A stretch of DNA of 64,000 bases from CALNXN01 sp942490645 (lineage in GTDB: Bacteria > Pseudomonadota > Alphaproteobacteria > Rhodobacterales > Rhodobacteraceae), in NCBI GenBank assembly GCA_942490645.1, contig CALNXN010000004.1, forward strand, positions 62,001-126,000, in the 5' to 3' direction. This document shows positions 55,659 to 64,000 of this stretch, one piece after another. Numbering within the stretch: the first letter of the stretch is position 1; the number at the start of each line of letters is the position of its first letter. The position numbers and the translations under genes are program-made. The notes below the pieces were generated by a model that did no database searches, was not told where the DNA came from, and saw nothing but the letters and a program-made list of their open reading frames with translations.

Positions 55659-55859
55659 ATGCTGGCGCGCACAATCCACCTTGCCCGGCTAAAGGGCAGC
55701 GCTCTACACCAACGCACAGACTTCCGGGCCGTTACATACGGTCAGTTTTCGCCCATTTCAGCGGCATTTCACCAAATACCGCGAAGCGATGCTCGACTCC
55801 TAATGTGGCCGTGGTCACCCAAGGGGAAAAGCTGCGAACAGCCCGTGGGCGAGGGCTGA
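55659..55859 (+). CDS. possible 66-residue protein
   Basis: Begins 17 bases after the previous frame with a GGGAG site five bases ahead of the ATG. Product basic (MLARTIHLARLKGSALHQRT...). No family recognised; codon use becomes poor after about residue 30, so it may be a frame-shifted remnant. Confidence 0.2.
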   Translation: MLARTIHLARLKGSALHQRTDFRAVTYGQFSPISAAFHQIPRSDARLLMWPWSPKGKSCEQPVGEG

Positions 55860-56136
55860 GTGTCGGCACGCATTCAGCTATCAAACCGGCCTGGGTCATC
55901 TTGGGCCAAGTCGCCAACAACCAGCGGCACGCGATGTGTTAGGACTGCTAAAATGCGGCTTTAACATGTAATCCTCGCTGGGCTGGGCAAATTGAAGCTG
56001 CTCATCAAATGACTTCAGCGGCTACCGTTACGACATCCGCTCATTCTATTTGCAAAGATAGAAGCACGTTGACGCCAGGCAAAGGTAAAGTCATTTACTC
56101 GAAACAATTTGCGATTGACGGGTTTCGGAAGACACC

Positions 56137-56154
56137 ATGAAAAACAGCCTATGA
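56137..56154 (+). other. five-codon upstream frame overlapping the acyltransferase start
   Basis: ATG-AAA-AAC-AGC-CTA-TGA, product MKNSL. GGAAG lies about five bases upstream, and its TGA overlaps the ATG of the acyltransferase (ATGA). The main gene has no other clear ribosome site, so its translation may depend on coupling to this leader. Confidence 0.25.
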
Positions 56155-58097
56155 AGTACCGCCCGGAGATCGACGGGTTACGTGCTCTGGCCGTCCTTCC
56201 CGTGGTGCTGTACCACGCTGGATATCAAGCCTTTGCTGGTGGCTTCGTCGGCGTAGACGTCTTTTTCGTTATTAGCGGTTATTTGATTACGTCGTTGATC
56301 ATGAAGGACCTGAACGAGCATCGGTTCAGCATCGCCGTCTTTTACGAACGTCGCGCACGCCGCATTTTGCCTGCTCTGTTCTTGGTCATGCTGGTTTCCC
56401 TGCCCTTTGCGTGGATGTGGATGATGCCAAGTCATCTGGAAGAGTATTTGCGGAGCCTGCTGGCGACACTTCTGTTTCTGTCCAATTTTTTCTTTTGGGA
56501 TCAAACCGGGTACTTCGATACGGCGGCTGAGCTCAAACCGATGCTGCATACTTGGAGCCTCGCGGTAGAGGAACAGTTCTATATTTTCTTCCCATTGGTG
56601 TTGATAGCACTCTGGCGCTTTGAAAAACGGACTGTGGTGACGGCGATGATTGCTTTGTTCGCCATCAGTTTTTGGCTGGCACAATGGGGTGTTCAAAACG
56701 ATCCCGCGACCGCGTTTTTTCTCCTGCCCGCGCGCGTTTGGGAGCTTCTCGCGGGGGCGTTGATCGCGTTTTATGGGCCCGCTCGGCCACGGGGTCAGGC
56801 CGAAAAACTCAGCGGCCCGCTAGCAATTGTCGGGCTATTATTGATTGTATCGCCGGTGTTCATCTTTGATGAACGGACAGCCTTCCCCGGCGCAAACGCG
56901 ATCCCCGCCGTCTTGGGCACCACTCTTGTTGTTACCTTTGCGAATGGCAGCAACTTAGTGGGGCGTCTGCTGTCCACGCGCCTGTTCGTGTCGATCGGGC
57001 TGGTGTCCTATAGCCTTTATCTTTGGCACCAGCCGATTTTTGCTTTGGTGCGTCACAGGTTCGGGAAGCAGATCTTCGATGAAAATGTGATTTGGTTGAT
57101 TGCGCTGTCCGTGTGTCTGGCCACCGCCAGCCTTTGGCTTGTTGAGAGGCCATTCAGATACCGAGCTTCGGTCAAGCAGCTTGCGGTTTCTATGGGCGGC
57201 TTCGCCTTTGCCATAATCGCTACGGGCCTGTGGATTGACGCGGAAATGGGCCGCGATTTGAACAATGTCCCGTCCTATGCCCGCGCCTCGCAAAATGCCC
57301 CCAAAGAGATCATTGCATATAGCGAGGGCCGCGAAACTCACATGCCATGTACCGGAAACGCGGTTGAATACGGATTCAGCTACTGCGACTTCGGCGAACC
57401 ATCGGCAAAGAAAGCAATCGCGGTATGGGGCGACAGCTTTGCGGGATCACTTCTCTTTGGGATTGACGACGTCGCCAAGCGCATTGGAACAGGCGGCGTG
57501 TTATATGTCGCGGATGGCTGCCCGCCTGTTTTGGGATTGAGCAACAGCAGATCGTCGAATTGTACGGAACACACCCACGCGGAAATACTGCAGCGGATAT
57601 TGAAGCAACCTGATGTCGACACGCTCTTGATTATCGGAAACTTTGAAGGCGCGGCACATGTGTCCAATGTGTCGATTAATGGCGAAACGGCATCGATGAA
57701 CGCGATAAAAACACAGATCGCCACTGCCGTTTCGATCATTCACGCAGCAAGCCGGATCAAAGTCTATTTGGTACAACAGGGTCCGACATTTGCGGAACCT
57801 GTGGCCAGTAGTTTCATCGAAAACATATCTCGTGACGATTATGAATTTCAGGAAATCCCCCGCCAAGAGCATACAGCGATTGTCAGCACGCAAGATGGTT
57901 TGGCAGATGTCACAGACGGTCACTTGAAAACGATAGACTTCTTTTGCAATGAAAAGACCTGCCCATCATTTGATCCAAGCGGACAGATGATTATTTATGA
58001 CCGCAATCATCTGACCAAAGCGTATTCAGTCCTTTTTGCAAAAGAGCTTTTGGATCAGGTGTTTTCCATGTCTGAAACTGGTGTTCCCAAACACTAA
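56151..58097 (+). CDS. O-acyltransferase with C-terminal SGNH domain (OafA/YrhL-like)
   Basis: 648 residues. Acyltransferase-3 domain with about ten membrane helices (residues 1-370), including RPEIDGLRALAVLPVVLYHA, FERRARRILPAL-like FYERRARRILPALF and the catalytic His in VGVDVFFVISGYLITS and HTWSLAVEEQFYIFFPL. After a linker the SGNH hydrolase/transferase domain begins (WGDSFAGSLLFG, Ser motif) and ends with its Asp-His pair in YDRNHLTKAYS. Such proteins acetylate surface polysaccharides or peptidoglycan-like glycans. Isolated between non-coding stretches; no glycan-synthesis genes adjacent. Confidence 0.9.
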   Translation: MKYRPEIDGLRALAVLPVVLYHAGYQAFAGGFVGVDVFFVISGYLITSLIMKDLNEHRFSIAVFYERRARRILPALFLVMLVSLPFAWMWMMPSHLEEYLRSLLATLLFLSNFFFWDQTGYFDTAAELKPMLHTWSLAVEEQFYIFFPLVLIALWRFEKRTVVTAMIALFAISFWLAQWGVQNDPATAFFLLPARVWELLAGALIAFYGPARPRGQAEKLSGPLAIVGLLLIVSPVFIFDERTAFPGANAIPAVLGTTLVVTFANGSNLVGRLLSTRLFVSIGLVSYSLYLWHQPIFALVRHRFGKQIFDENVIWLIALSVCLATASLWLVERPFRYRASVKQLAVSMGGFAFAIIATGLWIDAEMGRDLNNVPSYARASQNAPKEIIAYSEGRETHMPCTGNAVEYGFSYCDFGEPSAKKAIAVWGDSFAGSLLFGIDDVAKRIGTGGVLYVADGCPPVLGLSNSRSSNCTEHTHAEILQRILKQPDVDTLLIIGNFEGAAHVSNVSINGETASMNAIKTQIATAVSIIHAASRIKVYLVQQGPTFAEPVASSFIENISRDDYEFQEIPRQEHTAIVSTQDGLADVTDGHLKTIDFFCNEKTCPSFDPSGQMIIYDRNHLTKAYSVLFAKELLDQVFSMSETGVPKH

Positions 58098-58427
58098 GGC
58101 GAGAGAACCCGCGTTTATGTTGGGCTGACCAAGACCTCAGTGCCAAAGCGATCATTTATCGGCCTGCAACCCGGCAGTATTGGCGAGAAAACGCGACAAG
58201 ACTGGGTGCTATGATCACCTTCGGCTCGAAAAGGTTAAATCGATGGATCGAATCCGTCATTACCCCGCAGGTGACTTATGAGATCCGCCACGCCGGACAT
58301 GAACAATGCCGCAACATGTTTGCCACTCGGAACGGGCAATCGACCGTTCAAGATACGACAGCCCTCACCACGGCACGTCATTTTCGTACGGCGAAAACAA
58401 AACCCGCGACCATGGTAGTTTTGATGT
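58098..58427. other. stretch without a convincing gene
   Basis: About 330 bases between two convergent genes. A plus-strand frame from 58211 to 58498 overlaps the VOC gene end and resembles no family. No T-rich terminator is clear. Confidence 0.4.
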
Positions 58428-59027
58428 CTAGTAAGGGTTCTTCGCGCTTCGATCTTCGGAAAGCGAATGCTGACGTCGCGCAACAAGCAGTTCGATAGCG
58501 TCTGCCAGATGCTTGCGGTCGATATGATGATCACCGAGGGCCACGCGGATTTTGTGGGCCTCAATCATCACGTCGGCATGGCGGCAGCCTTCCGGCGGTT
58601 CGAACCTGTAAGAGGCAAGCTCCAACCGCAGTCCAAGCGGGTCGCGGAAGTAGATTGAATCCATAAAGCCACGATCAATAGGACCGGAGTGCGAAACGCC
58701 TCGGGCATCAAGGCGTTCAGCAACCTGCCAGAACGTGGCTTGGCTGACATTCAACGCAAGATGATGGAGCGAGCCAGTTGCTTCAGGGACCCGCTCCGCG
58801 TCGGGTTTGCGTGTTTCATTGGTAAAAATGGTGATGAGTCGCCCGTCACCTGGATCAAAGTACAGATGTCCCTCTTCCGGGCGATCAAGGTTGGGTTGAT
58901 CAAAAATGAACGGCATCCCCAGAACGCCTTCCCAAAAATCTATCGATGTCTGCCGGTCGGCGCCGGTGATGGTGATATGGTGTACGCCCTGCGTCTGGAT
59001 CTTGCGGAGGTCTTTGGAGTCATCCAT
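58428..59027 (-). CDS. VOC-fold protein (ring-cleaving dioxygenase or glyoxalase-like)
   Basis: 199 residues. Two VOC modules: GVHHITITGADRQTSIDFWE (His metal ligand candidate) with GHLYFDPGDGRLITIF, then LHHLALNVSQATFW with SIYFRDPLGLRLELASY. His and Glu residues are placed for one metal ion. The last 40 residues (EAHKIRVALG...) are helical. Whether it opens aromatic rings or acts on another substrate is open. Confidence 0.8.
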   Translation of the reverse strand: MDDSKDLRKIQTQGVHHITITGADRQTSIDFWEGVLGMPFIFDQPNLDRPEEGHLYFDPGDGRLITIFTNETRKPDAERVPEATGSLHHLALNVSQATFWQVAERLDARGVSHSGPIDRGFMDSIYFRDPLGLRLELASYRFEPPEGCRHADVMIEAHKIRVALGDHHIDRKHLADAIELLVARRQHSLSEDRSAKNPY

Positions 59028-60078
59028 TTCACAGATCCTTAAGTCTATCCCGCGCGGACGATTGCCGCCCTGTCCGCAATGGCAGTTATTTTGTCAAAAG
59101 CAGCATTGCGCGGCAATGGCAGTTTCAGAGTTTTTCGGACCAATCGAGCCTTAAACCGAGTTAGATTGTGACTCTGACCCGCATGAAACGTCTATGGGAA
59201 CACCCCATGATGCGGTGTGCCGCATCATTTGCACGCAGCAAACGTCGCGACACTCGCCTTCAACATCTTCGGGATACACGCGAAAGAGGTCAAGAAAAGG
59301 ACAAGGAGCGCAGTGGCTTACCGGGGATACTTCGAACCTTCCTGATATAATCATGGTTTAGTCAAAATAAATCGCCTAATTCATATCACACTCCATTAAC
59401 TACCATATAGTATATTAATACTGGCTCATTTGAGGGAATGTTCTGAAAACAACATCGGCCCATAGCGGACATTCGTGCTAGCTGCAGCGAACCGCGGCAA
59501 GGAGCCCTAACTACCGAAGGCTGCAATATGTACGAAGGTCCGAAATTCGTTAAGGAGCGGCCAACCAAAGGTGCACGTCTGCGTCTGCTTGGTGGTGAAT
59601 AGGATTGATTGATGATAAATATCAATAGCTTGACGGGCGTCATGTGTACTATATGCGCAAACTGAAATTGCCTTCTGGCGTACTCCCTCGGGAAATTAGC
59701 GATTCAACTGACCTGATCCGATTGCGACTCGTTTGAGCGAGCAACACGCACGTTACCTTTAAGATCCACAAACAGGCAGCCGCCATTTTTCGGAGATGCG
59801 GTAAATGCGTTTTAGGCAGGATCGGTGTCGGCTAAGGTAATGGCCGTGGGTGAGCCGCTTTTCGAGAGCACAAGCGCGCTTATGTTGGCTTTGCGTATCC
59901 TAGACGTTCCATGGTTATTTCGGCCAAAGAACGCAGAGATTGCTCTCAACTGCATACACTTCGATCAACAAACGACTTGCACGGCCAAAGCAACAAGGCT
60001 TCCGTCCGCCCTCTCGTAGCTGAGAATGCCCGTTTACTGCCTTGGATCGAAAGCAAGTTAGTCGAGTGTTGCAGGCGT
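59028..60078. other. gene-poor, partly AT-rich kilobase
   Basis: No frame above about 100 residues has a family match or ribosome site. The part near 59340-59430 is very AT-rich. The remainder has mixed composition and short frames broken by stops. It contains no rRNA, tRNA or visible terminal repeats. Likely decayed genes or former mobile DNA between the VOC gene and the polyol operon. Confidence 0.45.
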
Positions 60079-61560
60079 TTATTCGTGGGCAAAGCGCTCA
60101 TAGTCACTCAAGGCCGTTTCGCAGCCACTGGACCAGATCACTTCAAGCCATTTGCAGAATGCTTCCGAAAATGGATTCGCGGCAGCCAAGTCGCCGTAGA
60201 TTCTGCTTTGTTCTAACCATGCAGTCGGACGATCTTTGGCTTTGAGGGCGGCCTCTTTTAGCTGATCCCACATCGGATCATTGGCTTCAATAATTGAACC
60301 GTCTTCACGCACACCTGCGCACATACGTGCCCAAAGCGCTTCAACAAGAGCGAGGCCTTCTACAGAGCGTCCTGCGGCAAGTTGGTCGCGCAGGATCGGC
60401 AAGACAAATCCCGGGTGGCGTGCCGAGCCATCAAACGCCACACGGCGTGTCGTGTCGACAATCCGGGGGTTCGAAAATCGTGTTTCGATAAGATCCACGT
60501 ACTCCAAAGGCGTCTTACCGGGAACAGGAGCCACGGTCGGAGCGATTTCGGTGCGTTGGACCTTGCCAAAGAAAGCTGCAATGTCCGGATGCGCCATGCA
60601 GCCCGCTATGGTTTCAATGCCGAAGATTTCGCCCACATTTGCGATCACTTGGTGACCCGCGTTCAGGATACGGATCTTCATCGTCTCATACGCATGTACA
60701 TCATCCGAGAACGTTGCCCCAACTTGATCCCAATCGGGGCGGCCCGCGCAAAACGCGTCTTCGATGACCCATTGCCGGAACGCTTCATGCGTGACAACGG
60801 CCATGTCCTTGATGCCAAAGTCAGCAGCAAGGGCGAGCTCTTTTGGCCCCGTCGCCGGTGCAATGCTGTCGACCATGGAGTTGGGGAATGCAGCGTTGGC
60901 GTCGATCCAATCGGCGAGGTCTGGATCAGATAGGCGCGCAAGCGAGACCACGACTTGACGCAGAATATCGCCATTGCCTTGAAGGTTGTCGCAACTTAGC
61001 CCAGTGAATGGGAGCTCTCCTGCTTCTCGTCGCAGTTTATATGCGGCCACGATAGCCCCAAATGCCGTGCGTGGCGTTTCCGGGTTCTCTGCGTCATGGA
61101 TGAGATCAGCGTGGCTTCCGTCAAACCCTTTGGTGACGGGATCAATGTAGTAGCCGCTTTCGGTAACTGTCATCGCGACTATACGGATTGCGGGATCTGC
61201 CATTTGACGTATTAGGGGCGCGTTGCCTTTCTCGATTGGTAGATAGTCGATCATGGAGCCGACGATTTCGGCGGATACGTTATTTGGATCAAGCTCGATC
61301 AGTGTGGTCAGGCAATCCTGTGCCAGCAGCTTTTCCCGCATCGCGGCATCGTAGGGTCGTACGCCCGCACCGATGATTGCCCAATCGTGGGCCTGTCCAG
61401 CCTGCATCAGACGGTGCAGGTACCATGCCTGATGGGCACGGTGGAAATTTCCGACCCCGATATGCACGATGCCAGGGTTCAGGACAGAGCGGTCGTAGCG
61501 AGGATGCTCCACGGTCAGTTGAGCAAGCGTCGCGTTTGAAAGGGAGATCAGCTCATCCAT
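60079..61560 (-). CDS. mtlK: mannitol 2-dehydrogenase family protein
   Basis: 493 residues, polyol-specific long-chain dehydrogenase. It oxidises mannitol (also arabinitol or sorbitol in relatives) to the ketose with NAD. N-terminal Rossmann part GIVHIGVGNFHRAHQAWYLH; substrate-side motif KIRILNAGHQVIANVGEIFG with the catalytic Lys in MKIRILNAGH. The ATG overlaps the preceding smoS end by 13 bases. It is the last gene of the operon. Confidence 0.93.
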   Translation of the reverse strand: MDELISLSNATLAQLTVEHPRYDRSVLNPGIVHIGVGNFHRAHQAWYLHRLMQAGQAHDWAIIGAGVRPYDAAMREKLLAQDCLTTLIELDPNNVSAEIVGSMIDYLPIEKGNAPLIRQMADPAIRIVAMTVTESGYYIDPVTKGFDGSHADLIHDAENPETPRTAFGAIVAAYKLRREAGELPFTGLSCDNLQGNGDILRQVVVSLARLSDPDLADWIDANAAFPNSMVDSIAPATGPKELALAADFGIKDMAVVTHEAFRQWVIEDAFCAGRPDWDQVGATFSDDVHAYETMKIRILNAGHQVIANVGEIFGIETIAGCMAHPDIAAFFGKVQRTEIAPTVAPVPGKTPLEYVDLIETRFSNPRIVDTTRRVAFDGSARHPGFVLPILRDQLAAGRSVEGLALVEALWARMCAGVREDGSIIEANDPMWDQLKEAALKAKDRPTAWLEQSRIYGDLAAANPFSEAFCKWLEVIWSSGCETALSDYERFAHE

Positions 61561-62317
61561 TGTCCACCATCCACGTTGTAGGTTTGGGCGACGATGTAGT
61601 TCGCCAAGTCGCTGGCCAGAAACACGGCCATGCCGACCAGGTCCTCGGGTGTGCCCATGCGTCCGAAAGGCACGGCGGCACCAACTTCGCGCTTCTTTTG
61701 ACCCGGCGTCTTGCCTTCGTATTTGGCAAAGAAGGCATCCACACCGTCCCAGTGTTCGCCGTCCACAACGCCTGGGGAGATCGCGTTCACATTGATACCG
61801 TGTTTGATCAGGTCTAGCCCGGCTGATTGCGTCAGGCTGATAACGGCGGCCTTGGTGGCGCAATAGACCGCGACCAGCGGTTCGCCGCGCCGTCCGGCCT
61901 GGCTGGCCATGTTGATGATCTTGCCGCCTTTGCCGCGTTCGATCATGTGGCGCGCGACGGCCTGCATCGTGAAGAGCGTCCCCGCCACATTGATGTCGAA
62001 CACCCGGGAATAGTCCGCGCGATCGATCTCGACAATCGGGGCGGCGGTGAACAGTGCGGCGTTGTTGATCAGAATATCGATCTGACCAAAATGGCCAACA
62101 GTCTCATCAATGGCCGCGTCAATGCTGGATTGATCTGCGACATCCATGCGCACGGCTACCGCACCTTCGCCGAGTTCTTGGGCTGTTGCAGTTGCGCGGG
62201 CAGTGTCTATATCGGCGATGGCGACGCGTGCGCCCTCCCGGATATAGGCCTCGGCAAAGGCCCGCCCGATCCCTCGGGCGGCGCCTGTTATCAGGGCTGT
62301 CTTGCCAGCCAGTTGCA

Positions 62318-62318
<1 letters not shown>
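61548..62318 (-). CDS. smoS: sorbitol dehydrogenase, SDR type
   Basis: 256 residues, close to the Rhodobacter sphaeroides SmoS. TGAARGIGRAFAEAY, NNAALF, catalytic Ser in MASQAGRR and YCATKAAVIS. Converts sorbitol to fructose (also galactitol or iditol). The ATG at 62318 overlaps the smoK stop as ATGA; a GTG one codon earlier is possible. Confidence 0.93.
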
Positions 62319-63334
<1,016 letters not shown>

Positions 63335-63346
63335 GGGTCAGGTTCC

Positions 63347-64000
63347 TTATTTCACAGCGCCGAAGGTCAGGCCGCTGACGAGTTGTTTCTGGCTGAACCA
63401 GCCGAGAATGAGGATCGGTGCGATGGCCATGGTCGAGGCCGCACTGAGCTTGGCGAAAAACAGGCCTTCCGGGCTGGAGTAGCTTGCGATGAAGGCTGTC
63501 AACGGGGCGGCTTTTGCCGCCGTCAGGTTCAGCGTCCAGAAGGCTTCGTTCCATGCTAGGATAAAGTTCAGCAGCAGGGTCGAGGCAATGCCGGGGATCG
63601 CCATCGGCGTGAGAACATAGAGGATCTCTTCCTTCAGCGATGCACCGTCCATGCGCGCGGCTTCCAGGATCTCACCCGGAATTTCCCGGAAGTACGTGTA
63701 CAGCATCCAGACGATGATCGGCAGGTTCATCAGCATCAGGACGATGACCAGCGCGACTCGGCTGTCCAGAATTCCCATTCTGATGCAGATCAGGTAGATC
63801 GGGTACAACACACCCACCGCCGGCAGCATCTTGGTCGAGAGCATCCAGAGCAGGATGTCTTTGGTCCGTCTGGACGGCACGAAGGCCATCGACCAAGCTG
63901 CGGGAACCGCAATGATGATGCCCAGGATCGTGGAGCCGCCGGCGATGATGATCGAATTCCAGAGGAACTTGGCATAGTCCGAACGCTCCATGACGGCGGT
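63347..64000 (-). CDS. smoG: polyol ABC importer permease (5' end beyond window)
   Basis: The last 217 residues are visible; the frame continues past the right edge (TAV before MERSDYAKF), so the ATG at 63991 is internal. It has about five of the usual six helices and the ATPase-contact loop EAARMDGASLKEEILYVLTP. The companion permease and binding protein genes should lie just outside. Confidence 0.92.
   Translation of the reverse strand, partial: TAVMERSDYAKFLWNSIIIAGGSTILGIIIAVPAAWSMAFVPSRRTKDILLWMLSTKMLPAVGVLYPIYLICIRMGILDSRVALVIVLMLMNLPIIVWMLYTYFREIPGEILEAARMDGASLKEEILYVLTPMAIPGIASTLLLNFILAWNEAFWTLNLTAAKAAPLTAFIASYSSPEGLFFAKLSAASTMAIAPILILGWFSQKQLVSGLTFGAVK

Larger units (their letters stand above)
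55196..56150. other. gene-poor upstream region
   Basis: About 950 bases between divergent genes. It contains the GS promoter and two small plus-strand frames described separately. The remaining frames (for example 55324-55641) carry no recognisable domain. Codon bias is inconsistent, and the last 200 bases are AT-richer. It looks like worn-down coding DNA. Confidence 0.4.

Noticed and set aside
59405..59660. Possible mobile-element end in the AT-rich stretch
   Set aside because: No inverted or direct repeats and no transposase frame could be seen.

Overview
The window looks like chromosomal DNA of an alphaproteobacterium of the family Rhodobacteraceae, most likely the Roseobacter group. The reasons are the family-typical gene blocks (hisS-hisZ; uvrC, pgsA, moaD, moaE; smoG-smoK-smoS-mtlK polyol genes; xdhABC), a VPLPA-CTERM protein, a moderately high GC content, and chains of genes joined by ATGA stop/start overlaps. 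The genus cannot be fixed from sequence alone. I saw no rRNA, tRNA, CRISPR array, intact insertion sequence or phage gene.

Layout. 1-7.05 kb: hisZ (cut by the window edge) and a frame-broken hisS, slyX, a lipoprotein gene and dnaE. 7.27-16.4 kb: a purine module, xdhABC for xanthine dehydrogenase overlapping directly into a four-gene nucleoside/purine-type ABC importer (ATPase, two permeases, BMP-family binding protein), closed by a good intrinsic terminator. 16.9-21.1 kb: a VPLPA-CTERM surface protein, a TetR-like regulator, an OsmC-like protein, a short LOV blue-light receptor and gshA. 21.3-37.1 kb: mostly housekeeping genes: rsmE, ubiA, an inner-membrane OmpA/BON protein with a coiled-coil partner, moaE/moaD, pgsA, uvrC, a pteridine-reductase-like SDR, a Na/Ca exchanger, a 54-residue zinc-ribbon protein, an SppA-type protease, an ABC-2 exporter, a CoxG-like protein, a DMT permease and a quinone oxidoreductase. 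37.3-45.8 kb: two convergent class III aminotransferases, a hybrid histidine kinase divergent from a LuxR-type response regulator, and an MFS/spermidine-synthase fusion. 45.8-55.2 kb: a same-strand catabolic stretch with a TauT-like ABC importer, gentisate 1,2-dioxygenase, 3-hydroxybenzoate 6-hydroxylase, acetate kinase, an iron-dependent alcohol dehydrogenase and a glutamine-synthetase-family ligase. 55.2-60.1 kb: a gene-poor, partly AT-rich stretch holding only an O-acyltransferase with an SGNH domain and a VOC-fold protein. 60.1-64 kb: the sorbitol/mannitol operon, cut by the right edge.

How the parts fit. Xanthine dehydrogenase needs molybdenum cofactor, and moaD/moaE lie about 10 kb from its operon. 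The overlap of xdhC with the transporter ATPase gene argues that the importer brings in a purine for oxidation. The hydroxybenzoate hydroxylase and gentisate dioxygenase form two consecutive steps (3-hydroxybenzoate to gentisate to maleylpyruvate), with the adjacent importer as the likely uptake system; the later steps are not in the window. The smo/mtl genes import polyols and oxidise them to ketoses.

Most unusual points: the essential hisS gene is interrupted by several apparent frame changes inside a sharply lower-GC 300-base segment; a LOV photoreceptor with all photochemistry residues and an unassigned helical tail sits beside redox genes; several very small proteins lie in conserved operons; and the 55-60 kb stretch appears to be decayed or acquired DNA.
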